Source of the DNA: Triplophysa rosa
Lineage: Eukaryota > Chordata > Actinopteri > Cypriniformes > Nemacheilidae
Assembly (NCBI RefSeq): GCF_024868665.1
Contig: NC_079906.1
Location: 8,368,238 to 8,432,237 of the forward strand
Direction of reading: 5' to 3'
Length of the DNA: 64,000 nucleotides
The position numbers and the translations under genes were made by a program. Below are positions 26,301 through 39,163 of the stretch, piece by piece (position 1 is the stretch's first letter; every line of letters starts with the position of its first letter). Under the pieces are notes generated by a model. The model had not been told where the DNA came from. It saw only the letters and a program-made list of their open reading frames with translations, and did not search any database.

Positions 26301-29300
26301 AAGGCTGACTTCACATTAAACTGACGGAAATGCAAAGTTTGACTTTCAAGTATTCACCAAATGCGAGCTACCCAAAGTTACATTTAGCAGATTTCTTAAA
26401 GGTACGATACCAAAATATTGTTTCATTTGTTTGGCATCATCTTGATGTCAACTTTTAGAAAGGAATTGCTTTTTTTTGCTAATGTGAACACAACAATGTT
26501 TTTCTCCCCCTCACACAAATATATTTAATATCGTTGTTTTCTAAAAACAAAAGTAGGAGCTGGCATTCCACGCCATTGCTCTCGTGAATGCACGTTGGAG
26601 ATGCGTAAGAGAGGAGAATCAATTCGCTATTTTGTTTTTGTTTTTGCAAGCAAAATTCTCGTTGCATCATAAAATTAAGGTTGAACCACTGTGGTCACAT
26701 GGACTATTTTAACAATGCCTTTACTAACGTTCTGCACCTTAAAGGTTGTAGTTGCGATGCTTTCCATGGGGGGGGTCAGAAAGCAGACTTCATCAAAATA
26801 CTTCATCGTAATTTGTTTTCTGAAGATGAACGAAGGTCTAACGATTGTGGAGCGACATAATACAACATAATAAAATGTTGTTTTCTATTAATGACAGACT
26901 TTTCATTCTTCTGTAATTATTTTAACATTTAGTTGTTTGCCTATGTCATCTGATAGAGCATTTGGATCCGGAAGTGGTGGTGTGTGATGTCAGACTTAAC
27001 AAGCGGATAGGAACTATCAGTGATGCAAGTGTTGACTGGCTAAGCACATGCCAGAGAACAGTATTTTTGTGTTACAAGACATAAGTACACAGAAAGCTAA
27101 TGTTAACCTGTCGCCATTGTGTTGTGTTGTGTTCTTTTCTTAGCCTCAATGACACGTAGCGTCGCACGTAGCGTTGCACTCTCTTGTAGGAGTTATCATC
27201 TCTATGCCCTTCTTAATTCTTTCTATTGCAACTTAGATGTCTATTCTATCTCTGTTATCACGAAACCTACGGCAGACAACAAAAACAGCTCCAAATATGA
27301 GATTTACAAAACTATCGGGGCCATAGACAGGATTTCTGTGTACCATGACTTAAATTGCTATTTCCCCCTTACCATAATGCAATAAAAGCTCCTACAACTG
27401 TTTCCACCTTTCACCCCACCACATGCCCTTATCTTAGTTACTTAATTACTCATAAATACAGCAAAAAAGCAATTGACTTAATTTCTCTTGTGAATATGAT
27501 AATTCATTATAATCTTGTATAACATGCTAAGGTCATATTTTCATGTGTAAGAAAGGAGGGGGATCTGCTGGCACTAATGAGAATGAATAGCTCCAGGCTG
27601 AAAGTTTTCTGGTCTAGTTCAGACAGAAGACTCTTTTCATCCCACTCATTAACGGCTGATAAATCGCTCTGGTCTTCACACTCCTTCCATGCATGTTAAA
27701 GTGGTAATCCTCTCTCAGCACCTCTCTTATTGATTACGCTGATGGCAAAACCAATTACGGGACTTTTAAACTTTCTTAACAATGACACAATCTGGAAACC
27801 CATGGATAATGAGAAGCCTCAAGAAACCCAACGCTTTCTTGATAACCTCCCACTCATTTGAAGTTCTGAGGTGTCTGTAATTTACCTTCATGCTTTTGGT
27901 ACACGACTTATGATGGATGTATATTATGCATTTGAATGTTCTCAGAGAATCAAAGCCACAACCTTGACACAAAATGAGGTACAGAATCGCAAACTTGCTC
28001 ATAAATCAACAAAGTGGTCCCTTTTAAATATTACCTTTACATTTACAATTTTATTCTCAAACAGCAGGGAATAGAAGGAAGATGAAGGAACACGGCGATT
28101 GCTTCTAGTTAAAAAGAAAAATCTCATCTGAATAAATGTACCTCAAATGCCAGTGAATTAAAGGTAAGGTCCATCACCCGAAGGCAACTTAAACGCTCTG
28201 AGGAGAATGTTTTCAGACAGCCACACTCCTTCAAAGAAAATGAGCCATTACAGAGAAAAACGCAGTATCTATCACTCATTCCTTTATTCCTCCCATCCTT
28301 CAACTAGGATGACCAAAAATGTTACGTAAGGAACTTCCTTTATTGATTTTGCAAATCATTTCATGTAATATGCCAGGAAAGGTCGGCATCAAATGAGCAT
28401 GAAAAGGTTGACAGGATAAAGGATAACGCTAATGAAATTCTCCCCATCACGATTCTTCGCAAACGTAAGAGACGCTGTTTAAAAACATTGATGAATATGA
28501 TACAGTAGGTTTCAGCAGAAGATACAGATAATAATTAAAACATTATTGCGTTGAAAATTGCTTAAAAAGTGTAACGTACTCTAACTGGTAATTAACACCA
28601 TTTGCATAATGCACGTTATTTGTTAAGATCAGACTGTTCAACAAAGGAACCTTTCCCCTTTCAGTAATTCCGGTCAGCAACATTATACAGGAGGCACATG
28701 ACAGATCCCAATTATAAGAAAATTAGCATACACTCATACCACCAGCGTGAGCCTGTCTCTTATTGTCTGTTATTTCTTGTTGAACTCCACAATTATGAAA
28801 TGCCAAAGCCCTGCTCTCATAAGCATGTAATTAGGTTCCATCTAAGCCGAGTCCAAAGACTCTCAACCAGGTTCCTAGACCATTTCCCAAATGGGATCAC
28901 CAGGATTAAATGGAGTGATACCCTTCCTGGTGATTCACAGAGCCTGGAAAAATGGTTCCTTCAGGGCTTCAATTACCACTTTAATTACTCTTTTAATTAA
29001 TCACAAATGTACAGAGCCGAGCTCCATCAGCCATTCAACACGCTGTGATTTTACCTGCCTGACTCTCGCTGAACACAGTTCTTAAAAAACATACAGATTC
29101 CGATCAAGGGATACACAACAAGATCACAAATGTGCCATATAGCTTGTGAATAAACTGCACACAATGACTAATATCATGTACGATCCTCTGGAGCATGTAA
29201 TCTCCTGTTTAAAAATTCACATGCTGTACTTGGAAGTGCTGACAGGGCACTCTTTTGTCCGTGTAACGAAATTCAACGTAAAAAAGAAGAGAGAAAGGTG

Positions 29301-29691
29301 TAGGAGGTGTGCAGAAACTTCAAACTCAAATGTGCACAGGGATAAAATAGAATGGTTTTGAACGTGTCTGTTATCATACGGATGCACACGGCTTGGAGAA
29401 CTGGCAGCATTCTGCAGTTTGTCACAGGAAGAGTAAATAAGCAAAGCTTTTAATGTTCAGAACTAACTGGGCAAAAATTTTCAAAGTTCAAAATAAACAA
29501 ATAAACAATAAAACTTGATAAAGTGGACCAGAAAAGGTGTCTTTTCACATCTCATTTTGTTTGGCAAGCAACTGCGTCAGCAGATATGTAACACTGACAG
29601 ACAAACTATGGGGCTGGAGTGTGTCGGATTCTGACCTGTAAAATACTGAATATTAATCTAGTTTTGAATCCAGACAGCATGGGTTTTCTTA
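23343..29691. other. Large intergenic stretch, possible regulatory blocks
   Basis: No gene is supported in over 6 kb. Positions 24560-25080 are extremely AT-rich. Positions about 27545-27745 and 28640-29075 are unique, balanced in composition and rich in TTAATTA-type cores ('ctcttttaattaatcaca'), resembling conserved noncoding elements; this is inference only. Positions 26815-26870 hold a short fragment of a common fish MITE. Confidence 0.3.
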
Positions 29692-29830
29692 AAGGGATAG
29701 TTCACCAAAAAAATGAAAATTCAACCTCAAGTTCTTTCAAACCTGTATAAATTTCTTTGTTCTGTTAAACACAAAGAAAGATATTTAGAAAAATGTTAGC
29801 AATTGGGATTTCTAGGGCACCATTCACTAC
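29692..29830 (+). repeat. MITE family C, fragment
   Basis: It starts 'aaagggatagttcaccaaaa' and continues to 'acacaaagaaagatattta'. It is homologous to the first third of the copies at 11107 and 41303. Confidence 0.65.
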
Positions 29831-30261
29831 CATGGTAGAAACATTTTAATGCTCCCCAATAGTTCTTAATGTACAGAATGAGCAGTAAACTCATTGTTAT
29901 GCCTGTGCTTAGGCAGACTATATAGAATCTATTTAGCATTCATTGAAGGCTACAGATGACAAACTGCCCAGCACTCCTTTCCATCAAACAAGTAGATTAA
30001 TGACTTCAGTTTAAATGCATGGCTGTTCTGACCTATTGCTCTTTACCAGACGGCCATCAATAAAACGTGCGTCAGTAAGTGTGTTGTTACCAAACCACAG
30101 AGAATGCCGTAAGTAAAAACGCATTATTGTGATGTCAGATTAGTGACATTTTTTTGCGTTGGATGGTGGGCTCTGTTCATTATAAACTGTAGAGGTTGTG
30201 CAACTTTGTATTGTATTGCAGAAACACAGGCAGCTTGCAAAGACCTTGGGATGGTGTAGAG

Positions 30262-32499
30262 CAGGGGTGGGCAAACTTTTTACCTCGAGGGCCACATAAA
30301 GTTTTCGAATCCTTGTTAAGGGCCGCATATTATTCGCACATTAAATTAAATCTTTTTTTATTTATTCCAAACTGAAATTTGATAACTACTGTATGTGTGT
30401 ACATGCAATTCCTTCTACCCTGTGTTTTATAAATACTTTTATATAAAAAAAAATGGCAAAGACACATTATTATTCACTGTAAACCCAAATGTTCAAAATA
30501 ATCAAACAGATTAAGTAATGTAAACTTAATTTTATAAAAAAGTTATAAAAGTTCTACTTACTTAAATATTTTAAGTTCGTGAAACATTTTTTTTACTTTT
30601 GAGTAAAGTATAATGATTATTTTTGATTAACTTTGAGTAAAACTCAAAAATTGTATTTGCTCCTTACTTAATTTAAACATGTTAATTCAACAATTGGTCA
30701 AGAAGGATTTCCAATTCCCAGCATGCTTTGCGTCAGACTGCATTAGGACAGTAAATAAAAAAAATATGATTATTTTATATGTTTTTAGTAAAGTTAAAGA
30801 CTTGTTATTGTTTAATGTTCACTTCTCTTGGATATTTAGAAGAGTTTGACATATTTTTCAGTTTTGTGGTTACCATTGTTTAGAAGAGTGGTGCATGTGC
30901 CTAGTCTCTGTGAAGCTACATTTCACCTGTAACATGTATTATGTCACCAGTGAGCAGTGACTGTGCTAATGCCAGTTCTGAGATCAGTCTCTTCTTGCTC
31001 ATTTTGGATTGCATAAGTCAAGGTGTTTGATTTATGCATATTAAGACTAAGGAATATGCGAAATAAAGAAACCGAAATAATTTAGTTTAGTTAACTTAAA
31101 AATGCAATTTTGGTACTTATTTGTTAAGTTCTGAAAACTTAATTTCATAAAAAGGATAAATTAAATATTTAAGTCGCACTAACTAAGATTTGGTAAGAAC
31201 TTTAATTTAACAGTAATCAAAATTTGAAGGTTCTGCTTACTTAAACCAAGAATCTCTAAAACTCAAAAAATATTTGAGTATTGCCAACTTATCCGGGTTT
31301 ACAGTGTAATAATTTACAGTATACATCATTTTTATTCTTGACATTTTCAAATATTCGTCTAATTCAGGGGTGTGCAATTAATCCCAATGGGCCACATGAG
31401 AAATGGGACTATAGTGGAGGGCTGAACCAAACGTGTAAACTTAATTCTGCTCAATGCTTAATTTATGGCTTTTAAAATGCAATAAATATCTAAACTGATC
31501 TAACTCTTTTATTTTTAAAAAAGAAAAACCACCACCACTAATACTTTTCTGCACCTCTACCCGTTGTGCATATCACTGGTTATACATGTATAATGTGAAA
31601 TCAGATGTGTAATATACATGTCTAAAAAAATAAAACATTGTAATATTACAATACGAGTTAAACATTTGGCATTGCAAACCGCTCTCAATTTAATTTATAT
31701 CCATTGTGAGCCATATTTACAATTATTCTGGTTCTCGAATCTGATTGGTTGAGAGCTACGCCATATTCACCAGTATCACTACGGGAACTATATGAAGAGT
31801 TTGGTTCCGTTTTAAAAAAAAGGTTTAAATGTTTTTTATTATGTTATCATGTTTTTCTTGTGTTTTATTGCGTTAGTTAGCTGTATTTTTGAGTAAGTGT
31901 GGCTTGAAATAAAAAAGCAACTGCACTTTGATATGAATTGGAAGGCACAATAAAAATACATGATTTTAGATTTATTTTTAAAACGGAGTTACCTCATTTT
32001 GGAACCAAACTCTTATATATCTATGACGGTAACCATTTCACAAGTCGGACTTATAAGAAGTGAAAGTAAAAGCAGTCTCTCTTAGAGCACTCAGCAATAG
32101 TGACCGATTGCAGAACAGCAGAACCATACGTCACAGCCGTATCTCTTTCTCAGCGCTCAGGACGCAAGTGTCTTGAGATGCGCTTTTGATAACAGAAATT
32201 CCCGCCTCAGCGCGAGGCGCTTCAAAAGACACGAGACGCGATCGCAGCGTTTAAACATGTCCGTCTAGCTAGCGCAATAGCGCATGTCTCCCTCTCTTTT
32301 CATTTTTACTATAGTATGCTGCATAGCAGACTCGCGCCATCTAATGGATTTTGTCTGTATTGCATCAAATTAGTCATTTTCACCAAAATCCTAACTGAAA
32401 CGCAATGTTATTAAATACATTTAAAAACCGCCTGGCGGGCCGGATGAAATTGCTTGGGGGGCCTGATGTGACCCGCGGGCCGTAGTTTTCCCACCTCTG
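30262..32499. mobile_element. Non-autonomous hAT element with 8-bp target duplication
   Basis: The left end 'caggggtgggcaaac' and right end 'ttttcccacctctg' are related inverted termini of the CAGGGGTGGG hAT class. The flanks 'gtgtagag' (30254-30261) and 'gtgtaaag' (32500-32507) match at 7 of 8. Sub-terminal GC-rich segments ('gggccacataaa' and 'cgggccggatgaaat') also mirror each other. No transposase frame remains in the 2.2 kb, and a second MITE is nested inside. Confidence 0.8.
30475..31306. mobile_element. Nested MITE with 'cactgtaaaccc' termini
   Basis: The ends 'cactgtaaaccc' and 'gggtttacagtg' are perfect 12-bp inverted repeats. The flanks 'ttattatt' and 'taataatt' match at 6 of 8, consistent with a degraded 8-bp duplication. 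The 832-bp AT-rich unit sits inside the hAT element at 30262-32499 and must be younger than it. It is non-coding. Confidence 0.7.
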
Positions 32500-33915
32500 G
32501 TGTAAAGCAATACTGTACAATTTGTTCCTTAAACCAATTATACAGTTCACGCAAAGGAACATTTTCTCATTATTTTAAAATATGGCAACATTTTGGTAAC
32601 TTCAGATCTCATTAGTTCTCATGTGTCTCATAAAAAACATATATTTAATGAGATGTACACGTAAACATGTACACGTTTTCTCTCACAAACCCAACTCAGA
32701 AGACATTTATTAACCCACTGAATTAACCCACTGAATATATCCTTTAAGTAGGCTATTCATATTAGAAAGTCACATAATTGCATATTGTGCACCAACAAAT
32801 AATCCTACTGAAAAACAAGATAAGCACCAAGCACTACATCAAACAGAATACATTCTTCCATTAAGAACACCAAAAGAGGTCTGTTTAGAGCAAGTTTGCA
32901 AGGAAACAAAATTAAAAGCAAAACCTGAATATGGAAGCAAAAACCTGTGAAGAGCTACAGGCAGGAACTTTGAAAATAAATTGTCTTATTGCAATCTTTC
33001 ATTATATTTATCTATAACAGTCTGTATGGCCCATACATTTTGTTAGGTGACAACAAATGCAGAAGAATGTTGGTTATCAAGGCAATATATGACAGATCTC
33101 TTGAAGAATTAAATGGGACACAGCAAAACTTGAGGTTTATTGTTTGTTGAATGTGCATTGTGCACTACGTACCTGTATATGATTCACTGTGTTCTTTTTT
33201 GCAGTTCTATCAGTGTGACACAAGCAAACTTATTAAAACATCTGGAAGTCTCCTTAGCCCTGACCCCAAACCACCTCAGTTTGTGTATCTGAGTTTATGT
33301 GTGGAGATGTCTGACTCCACTGAGACAACACTAGCTGTACAATGAACTGATGATTGATGTGCTAGCTGTAACCCTTCCTGCAAAAGACTAGCGGGGATCA
33401 GATTTAGAAAAGGTTTGTACAGGACGGTGTTTATTTCTGTATCTGTGCAACATTTAAGTGTAAACCAAAAGCGGTGTCCATTTAAACCGCGCCTTTACGT
33501 GCTATTGATTTTTTTTACTTGAAAAGGCAGATTGTTTGAATTATATACAAACCAGACAGGTGTAATAAAGAATTTGCTTCTGTAAAGTGTCATGAGCGAA
33601 AATAAGCCCCCCCCCTCCATGTCTTCATCAAAATCTGATGTCAACATATGACTGGAGCCCACAGGACTCTCTGTGTCAAAATAATCCACCCCTTATAAAT
33701 GCTAGACTGTAGTTGTTTGCCTAAGAATTGCAACTCTATGTTGTGGTATTCTAGTTGGTTTGTAGATATTTGCTAACACCATGTCCTAACAAGACTTGAC
33801 ACAATACCACAACATGTTGAATCTGGTTAGAACGTAATGTAAAGCTACAGTTTATGTTATTGGTATCTATAGAAACTAAACATCTGATCTCTGTGCCATG
33901 TGCTATTTTGCTTCC
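32500..33915. other. Intergenic stretch, nothing recognised
   Basis: AT-rich unique sequence. A T-rich tract ending in 'tttttttgcag' at about 33205 resembles a splice acceptor, but the following frame has no recognisable domain. Confidence 0.3.
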
Positions 33916-33919
33916 TTTT

Positions 33920-34465
33920 CAACGCTCTAAAAAAAATCTTTTACAGAAAAAAAAATCCTACAGTAAAACCCTGTTCATTAGTTAACTGTAAAAAAACCTT
34001 CACATATGCAGTGAAAAAATGTAAAATATTTAACAAGACATTACTTTTAATTTGACTGTAAAATAATATAAAATGTACATTTTTTAAAGTAAAAGGTGTA
34101 AGTTAACAAATATGTTTATCATTTAAAATGATATGTGCACTTTTACAGCAAAACACCATTAAAATGTTTTATTAAGTTAAAAAATACTGTAAAGTCACCA
34201 TAACAAAAGGACTTTCCCATAATTCCCTGTGTGACTCTTCACATTTGATGATATTTAAAAAAGATTTATTAGTTATAGTTATGGTATATATATGTTAATG
34301 AAATACACAGTTAAGAAAATAAAATGCAAAAATGGGCATAATGCTTAACATTTTGCTACTGCATTTTGCAAAGCTGTTTACATGTTTTCTGTATTTTACG
34401 GATGTTTTCTGGCAACCACAATTTCCAGAATTTAACCATAAAAACTACAGATTTTTTACAGTGTG
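33920..34465. repeat. AT-rich MITE-like element ('cagattttttacagtg' ends)
   Basis: The left end 'aaaatcttttacaga' and the right end 'ctacagattttttacagtgt' are related in inverted orientation, and the interior repeats short 'actgtaaaa' motifs in both directions. Boundaries are approximate and no clean target duplication is visible. Confidence 0.5.
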
Positions 34466-35230
34466 TCTACCATAGAGAAGGTCTGACATCGTAATTACAC
34501 TATTTGACATTTGAACTACAAGCTGTTAGGGTTCATGGAATAAAAGGGTAGAAAATAATGTTTTGATTCACAAGCACCACTAACTGACTAAAAGGTAAAT
34601 AAAAATGAATATGTGCAGTTAGGATAAATACTATCCATGTATAGCTCACATCACAGGATGAATTTCAGAGTTTCATCATGACTTCACCTAACCTCAAACA
34701 GGGCCAGCTGGTTTTATGTGAGGCACGATGAAAAGCCCAAAAGATCACAATATGCCAGGACTTCATAAGACTGAGGGCTCAGTTTTCATTGATCAAACGT
34801 CTGCGTCTGGTTTAAGTCAACAGCTTTATCTTCTTCACACAGCAGATGTCAAGATGTTGCGTCATGCTTTAACCCAGCACATCTGGCCTCAGTCTCCAGC
34901 AGCAGCAATGAGGTATGCTGGTGCATGCACATGTCTGGAGGGGCTACCACTGGCCAGAACTGTCTGATCTTTTTCTAACTCTACAGGTGCTCAGGAGTAC
35001 CTTTGAGGCTGTTTATTTTTGTCTGTTGTTTTTAGGAGAATCACCTACTGTGGAGGCCTTTAAATATGGAGCAAAACACTGATAACCAGCATGGCTTAAT
35101 TATAAAGAAACATTGCAAAAAAGCTGTGTTTATGTGAGATTTTATCAAATAGTTTGATTCGTTGTGACAAAGTTGTGCTTTGAAACACATAAAACGTTTT
35201 CCAGTCGAATTAGGCTACCAAAAATGCTAG
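34466..35230. other. Intergenic stretch, nothing recognised
   Basis: Unique sequence with short chance frames only. Confidence 0.3.
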
Positions 35231-35548
35231 TTAAAGCTGCAATTTGTAACTTCGCCATCTCTGTTTGAAGCATAAAATTGCAGGTTACTTGAGTTTTCTT
35301 CTTTTACTTTGGCTTTGCTCCTCTGCACAGAATCTGGGTTGCCAGATCTACATGGCAAAGCCATCCCAAATCCAAAACACGATTTCCCATGAAGTCTGAC
35401 TTGACCACTCAAATTATAAATCATCATTACCTTCAAGAGTCAGGATAAATTAAGGAGACAGTTTTGAATACTGATTTCTTATGTACATGGTGAATAATTT
35501 ATTTTTGCTAATTTTTAACCAAATAAAAGTTACGGATTGCAACTTTAA
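35231..35548. mobile_element. TTAA-flanked MITE
   Basis: The sequence TTAA sits at both ends (35231-35234 and 35545-35548). Just inside, 'agctgcaatttgtaactt' and the complement of 'agttacggattgcaact' are inverted repeats with 3-4 differences. TTAA duplication is typical of piggyBac-like and some Kolobok-like elements. The interior is non-coding. Confidence 0.7.
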
Positions 35549-35929
35549 GTGAATGTGATGCTTAAGATAAATCAATACTTTAAGGAGAATTAAATCACAA
35601 TTGGTGAATGACACATTGTCTACATTCGAAAGACAACTATATGAGAAAAATGTTTTTTTTTATTGTATGTCAAGTCAATGTAGGTATTGACTACCCACAA
35701 CTCAATATAGGACTGTACTAATATGTCATTTATTGAAGAACAATCTTAGTAATTATGAGTGATTGTTCATCATCATGAGTTTCGTCATCAAGACAGAAGC
35801 TAACTGATATCATATAGTATGTGTGTTTATGATGAAAGAGAAAGATATCTGACTGGCATTGGACAAAACACATCTTATTGAGAAACACAAAAGGTTGCTG
35901 CTGAATAAATCTTCAGTGATCTTTTAGCC

Positions 35930-36208
35930 ATGCACCAAAGCCAGAGAGTCTCCAAGGTTGAGAACTTCCACTTCTATAAACGTTTATGTGCAGGAACTGT
36001 CAGGGATGAACCACTGCACCATTTTCACAAACATCACAGATTAAACAAGAATCTGCTACAGCTGTTCAGAATTTTGAAACTGGGCAGATGCAGAGTACAG
36101 CAAACAGATGTACCAAGAAGCACTTCAACTAAAAGACCAATTCTCTGGCATCATAAAGAGTATGATCGTTGTCTATTTGGTGAATACAAGAATTTTGTGA
36201 AAATTTAA
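35930..36208 (+). other. Unassigned 92-codon open frame
   Basis: A frame from ATG to TAA encodes a His/Lys/Arg-rich peptide (near the middle: HHFHKHHRLNK). I recognise no domain, splice context or repeat homology. It may be a chance frame or part of a noncoding transcript; there is little support for a protein. Confidence 0.15.
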
Positions 36209-36233
36209 GTGTGCTAAAAATTTCCAAAGGAAT

Positions 36234-36671
36234 TAGGGCCTGATTAGACAGAATGCGTCTTTTGCTGTGAGATGCACCACTTATGAATTGCGTTTTGCGC
36301 GCTGCTTATGCGTGCCGGGCGTCTCGCGGTTTTTGCCGCCTGCTGCGCCTCGCGTTTTAGGCGGAGCGCTATGAGTGCCCGAAGTTGAAAAAAACTCAAC
36401 GTTGAGCAGAAAAGCGCTTGAAGTCATGTGCGCTTTTTTCATTGTCCAATTGAATGAGTGGAGAGGCGGGGCTTCCCTTGTGGCAACGGACGTTTACAGA
36501 TGCTCGGAACGCCTGGAGACGTGGAGGAGAAACTTGTTGTGGCTGTTTCGGGTTACCTAGCAACATACAAAAAACACTGCGTGCTGCTCTTTTCAAAGAG
36601 TCACCAAAAGAGCAGCGCGGCGGGCGTCGCGTTTTCGAACATGAAAAGCGCATTCTGTGTGATCGTACCCT
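36234..36671. mobile_element. GC-rich DNA transposon remnant with terminal inverted repeats
   Basis: The left end 'gggcctgattagacagaatgc' and the complement of the right end (gggtacgatcacacagaatgc) are inverted repeats sharing 'cacAGAATGCG'-type cores. The GC-rich interior contrasts with its AT-rich surroundings. A short plus-strand frame inside (36514-36570) reads EEKLVVAVSGYLATY, resembling the opening of MADF/Myb-like DNA-binding proteins encoded by Harbinger-type transposons. I infer a deleted Harbinger-like element. Confidence 0.55.
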
Positions 36672-38036
36672 TAAAAGGCTTTAAAACATAGTCCCAGCGT
36701 TGGATATCATTTGTCATTTTGGTGCAACCAGCCAGATATATTTTGACAAAAGACCTACTGTAATCTGAAATGCCAGAGTAATGAATTCAGGTTTCGATAA
36801 TTGGTTTTCGACAGCAAAATAAGAGCTAGACGCAGGAAACATTTAAAACTAACTTCAAATGCTTCTTTCTTTAGTCATTAGAAATAACTGAATGGACTGC
36901 AATTGACAGATAAGCTTAATATAATTACTTAATATATGATGACAAAACACATATCTGTAACATTGTTAATTCCATTTGGCTTGCCAAAACATGCACACTG
37001 AATGTTTTGAGGATATGTGCAAGAATATAACATGTTCAGCAGCAAATATTGCTTACCAAATACTTGTTAGCTCATTTATCCCTGAGGAAATGAATAGTTG
37101 AGATTTCTTGCTATTACTGTAGATGGCACATAATGGTACCATTATAACTAGCATAAATTAAGGTGAATTAATTCATAATATTACTAATGTAACACAAAGA
37201 CCTTTAACTTTGAATAAATATTCATCATCTTGTCCCAGAAACAAATGAAGGAAATATTGACATCAGAGTGGAATGAAGAAATCCCTCATGGGACATTTGA
37301 CATTGACACAACCTTTTCTATTCCACATTTGTTGAAAAGCAGTGCGTGGGATATCTCGCAAAGGAAAAGCTGGTTTGTATCTGTCCGAGGTGATGGATAC
37401 TAGCAATGGAAAGTGGAGAGGCGACTGCATGAAGGACCTAGATTGAAGGTGAATGAATGTCTTTATATAACTGTTCTTCAATCTGAGACTCCAACTAGAG
37501 AAACGAGGGAGAGAACTTGATGCTCTTATGAATCGAGATCATTTGACGTTCCACATGACGTTCTCAAAACCACTATGCATGCTACTTTTTTAAGGCAAAA
37601 CGTTTTTCAACATAATCGGTCGAGAGTTTAATACGGTGGGCAAGGTTTCATAGATGCAACTGAAGAGTCATTCAAAAGGCGATTTGGGTCTCCATAAAAC
37701 CCACCCAAGGCTAGGTGACACATCATCACCTACAGTTTCGCACACCGCACCACATTCGCACACACGCAGGATCACACACAAACACTCAGTCCCGGAATCA
37801 ATCACACATAAAGGTCAGTTACAGTATGACCATCTCCTACTCACCTAATGGGGCCCTAATGGAGAAAAGCTCATGAAACACGAGAGCCTTTCCTCAAAGG
37901 AAGTAGATGCATCCCTCAAAACACTTTCACCTTGGACAAACTCTGCAATCAATACTGTATATCCCAGTGTACCCGTTTATCTATCAGTCCATCCATCATC
38001 CAGTCATCTATCCATCGCTGTGGTTTTAGAAGAGGG
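36672..38036. other. Intergenic stretch, nothing recognised
   Basis: AT-rich unique sequence without supported genes or paired repeat ends. Confidence 0.3.
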
Positions 38037-38491
38037 ATCATATGGAGCCAGAAATATGACAAAACAATCTGAATTTGAATTTTGTAAATCTGCATTTTAG
38101 ATAAGTGTAATTGCACAAAATTGAATATTTCCTGACGTTCAATATAGTTCTGAATTTGAATTTTATAAATCTGAATTTTAGATAAGTGCAATTGCACAAA
38201 ATTGAATATTTCCTGACATTCAATATACTCTAGTTCTGAATTTGAAATTTCTTAAATTTAATATAGAAAAATTCAAAACGCAGAAATTCAGATTCAAATT
38301 CAGATTCAAATTCAGAAATGGTTCAGTGGGTAAGGTTAGCTTCCGGGTTCGACAGGGAAGAGTAGAAGATCTCGGAAAAATCAAACGGAGCGCTTTGGCC
38401 ACAATGGCCAGTTATTTGTTCTTATTATCCAATCAAAATCCAAACATGCTGTTTTGGAGAGTGGAACTTCTTACATTGCAATAAAAAGGAT
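38037..38491 (+). repeat. Left arm of a large foldback
   Basis: This arm is an inverted copy of 40633-41102, estimated above 90% identical. It runs from 'gatcatatggagccag' to 'cattgcaataaaaaggattt'. Inside are two tandem units of about 85 bp ('ctgaatttgaattttgtaaa') and a tRNA-like stretch 'gtgggtaaggttagcttccg' followed by 'ggttcgac', which resembles pol III A- and B-box spacing. Open frames in the arm are by-products of the repeat. Confidence 0.85.
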
Positions 38492-39163
38492 TTAAATTTT
38501 TCAAATTGCGACCACGCCCACAAGACTACACGGGTTGATCGTTTGTTGCTGCAGCATAGCCAAGCTCATATCGCTGCAATCTTAGGCAGCTGCCCGGGGT
38601 GTGTGCGCTCACTGCCTGCGTTTTTGCCTGTTGCCTCCACTGTTTGCGCTCACTCCCAGCGTTTGCTGTTGGTGCTTTTACCCACTGTGTGCTTAGTGCA
38701 CGCTCGCTGCCAGCTGCACCACTATGCGCGCTGGCTTCGAGCGTTTGTGGGTGCATATACATTTAATATATTAGACATGTATACAATATATAAAGAACGT
38801 TTGTGGGTCCTGCAAAGTCAATGACATACGTGGAACGCTGCAATAAAAGTTATGTATAACATCTAGTGCTACAATAGAGAGAAAATGAATAAACCAAGTT
38901 ACAGACTGAAATAATAACTTTGTAATAAAAAATAGTGTGTAATAGTATTGAAATGCTATAACTTTGATCCAAGACACATAACGACCAGCTGAAACAATCT
39001 GGACACAGCACGCGTAAAGATTTTTTCTTATGACTATAGCCGATTCCGGTCTTTGTCAGTCAGAAAGGAGCACACACCTAACTGCTGTGCCAGACCACTA
39101 CACCACACATTCAATGACTGGACGTTCTTCTGAACCAACGAATCTATCGATCTATGTTATATT

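Noticed and set aside
38220..38484. Open frames in both orientations within the foldback arms
   Set aside because: Their low-complexity peptides (alternating N-L and K-F) come from the repeated 'aaattcagattc' motif.
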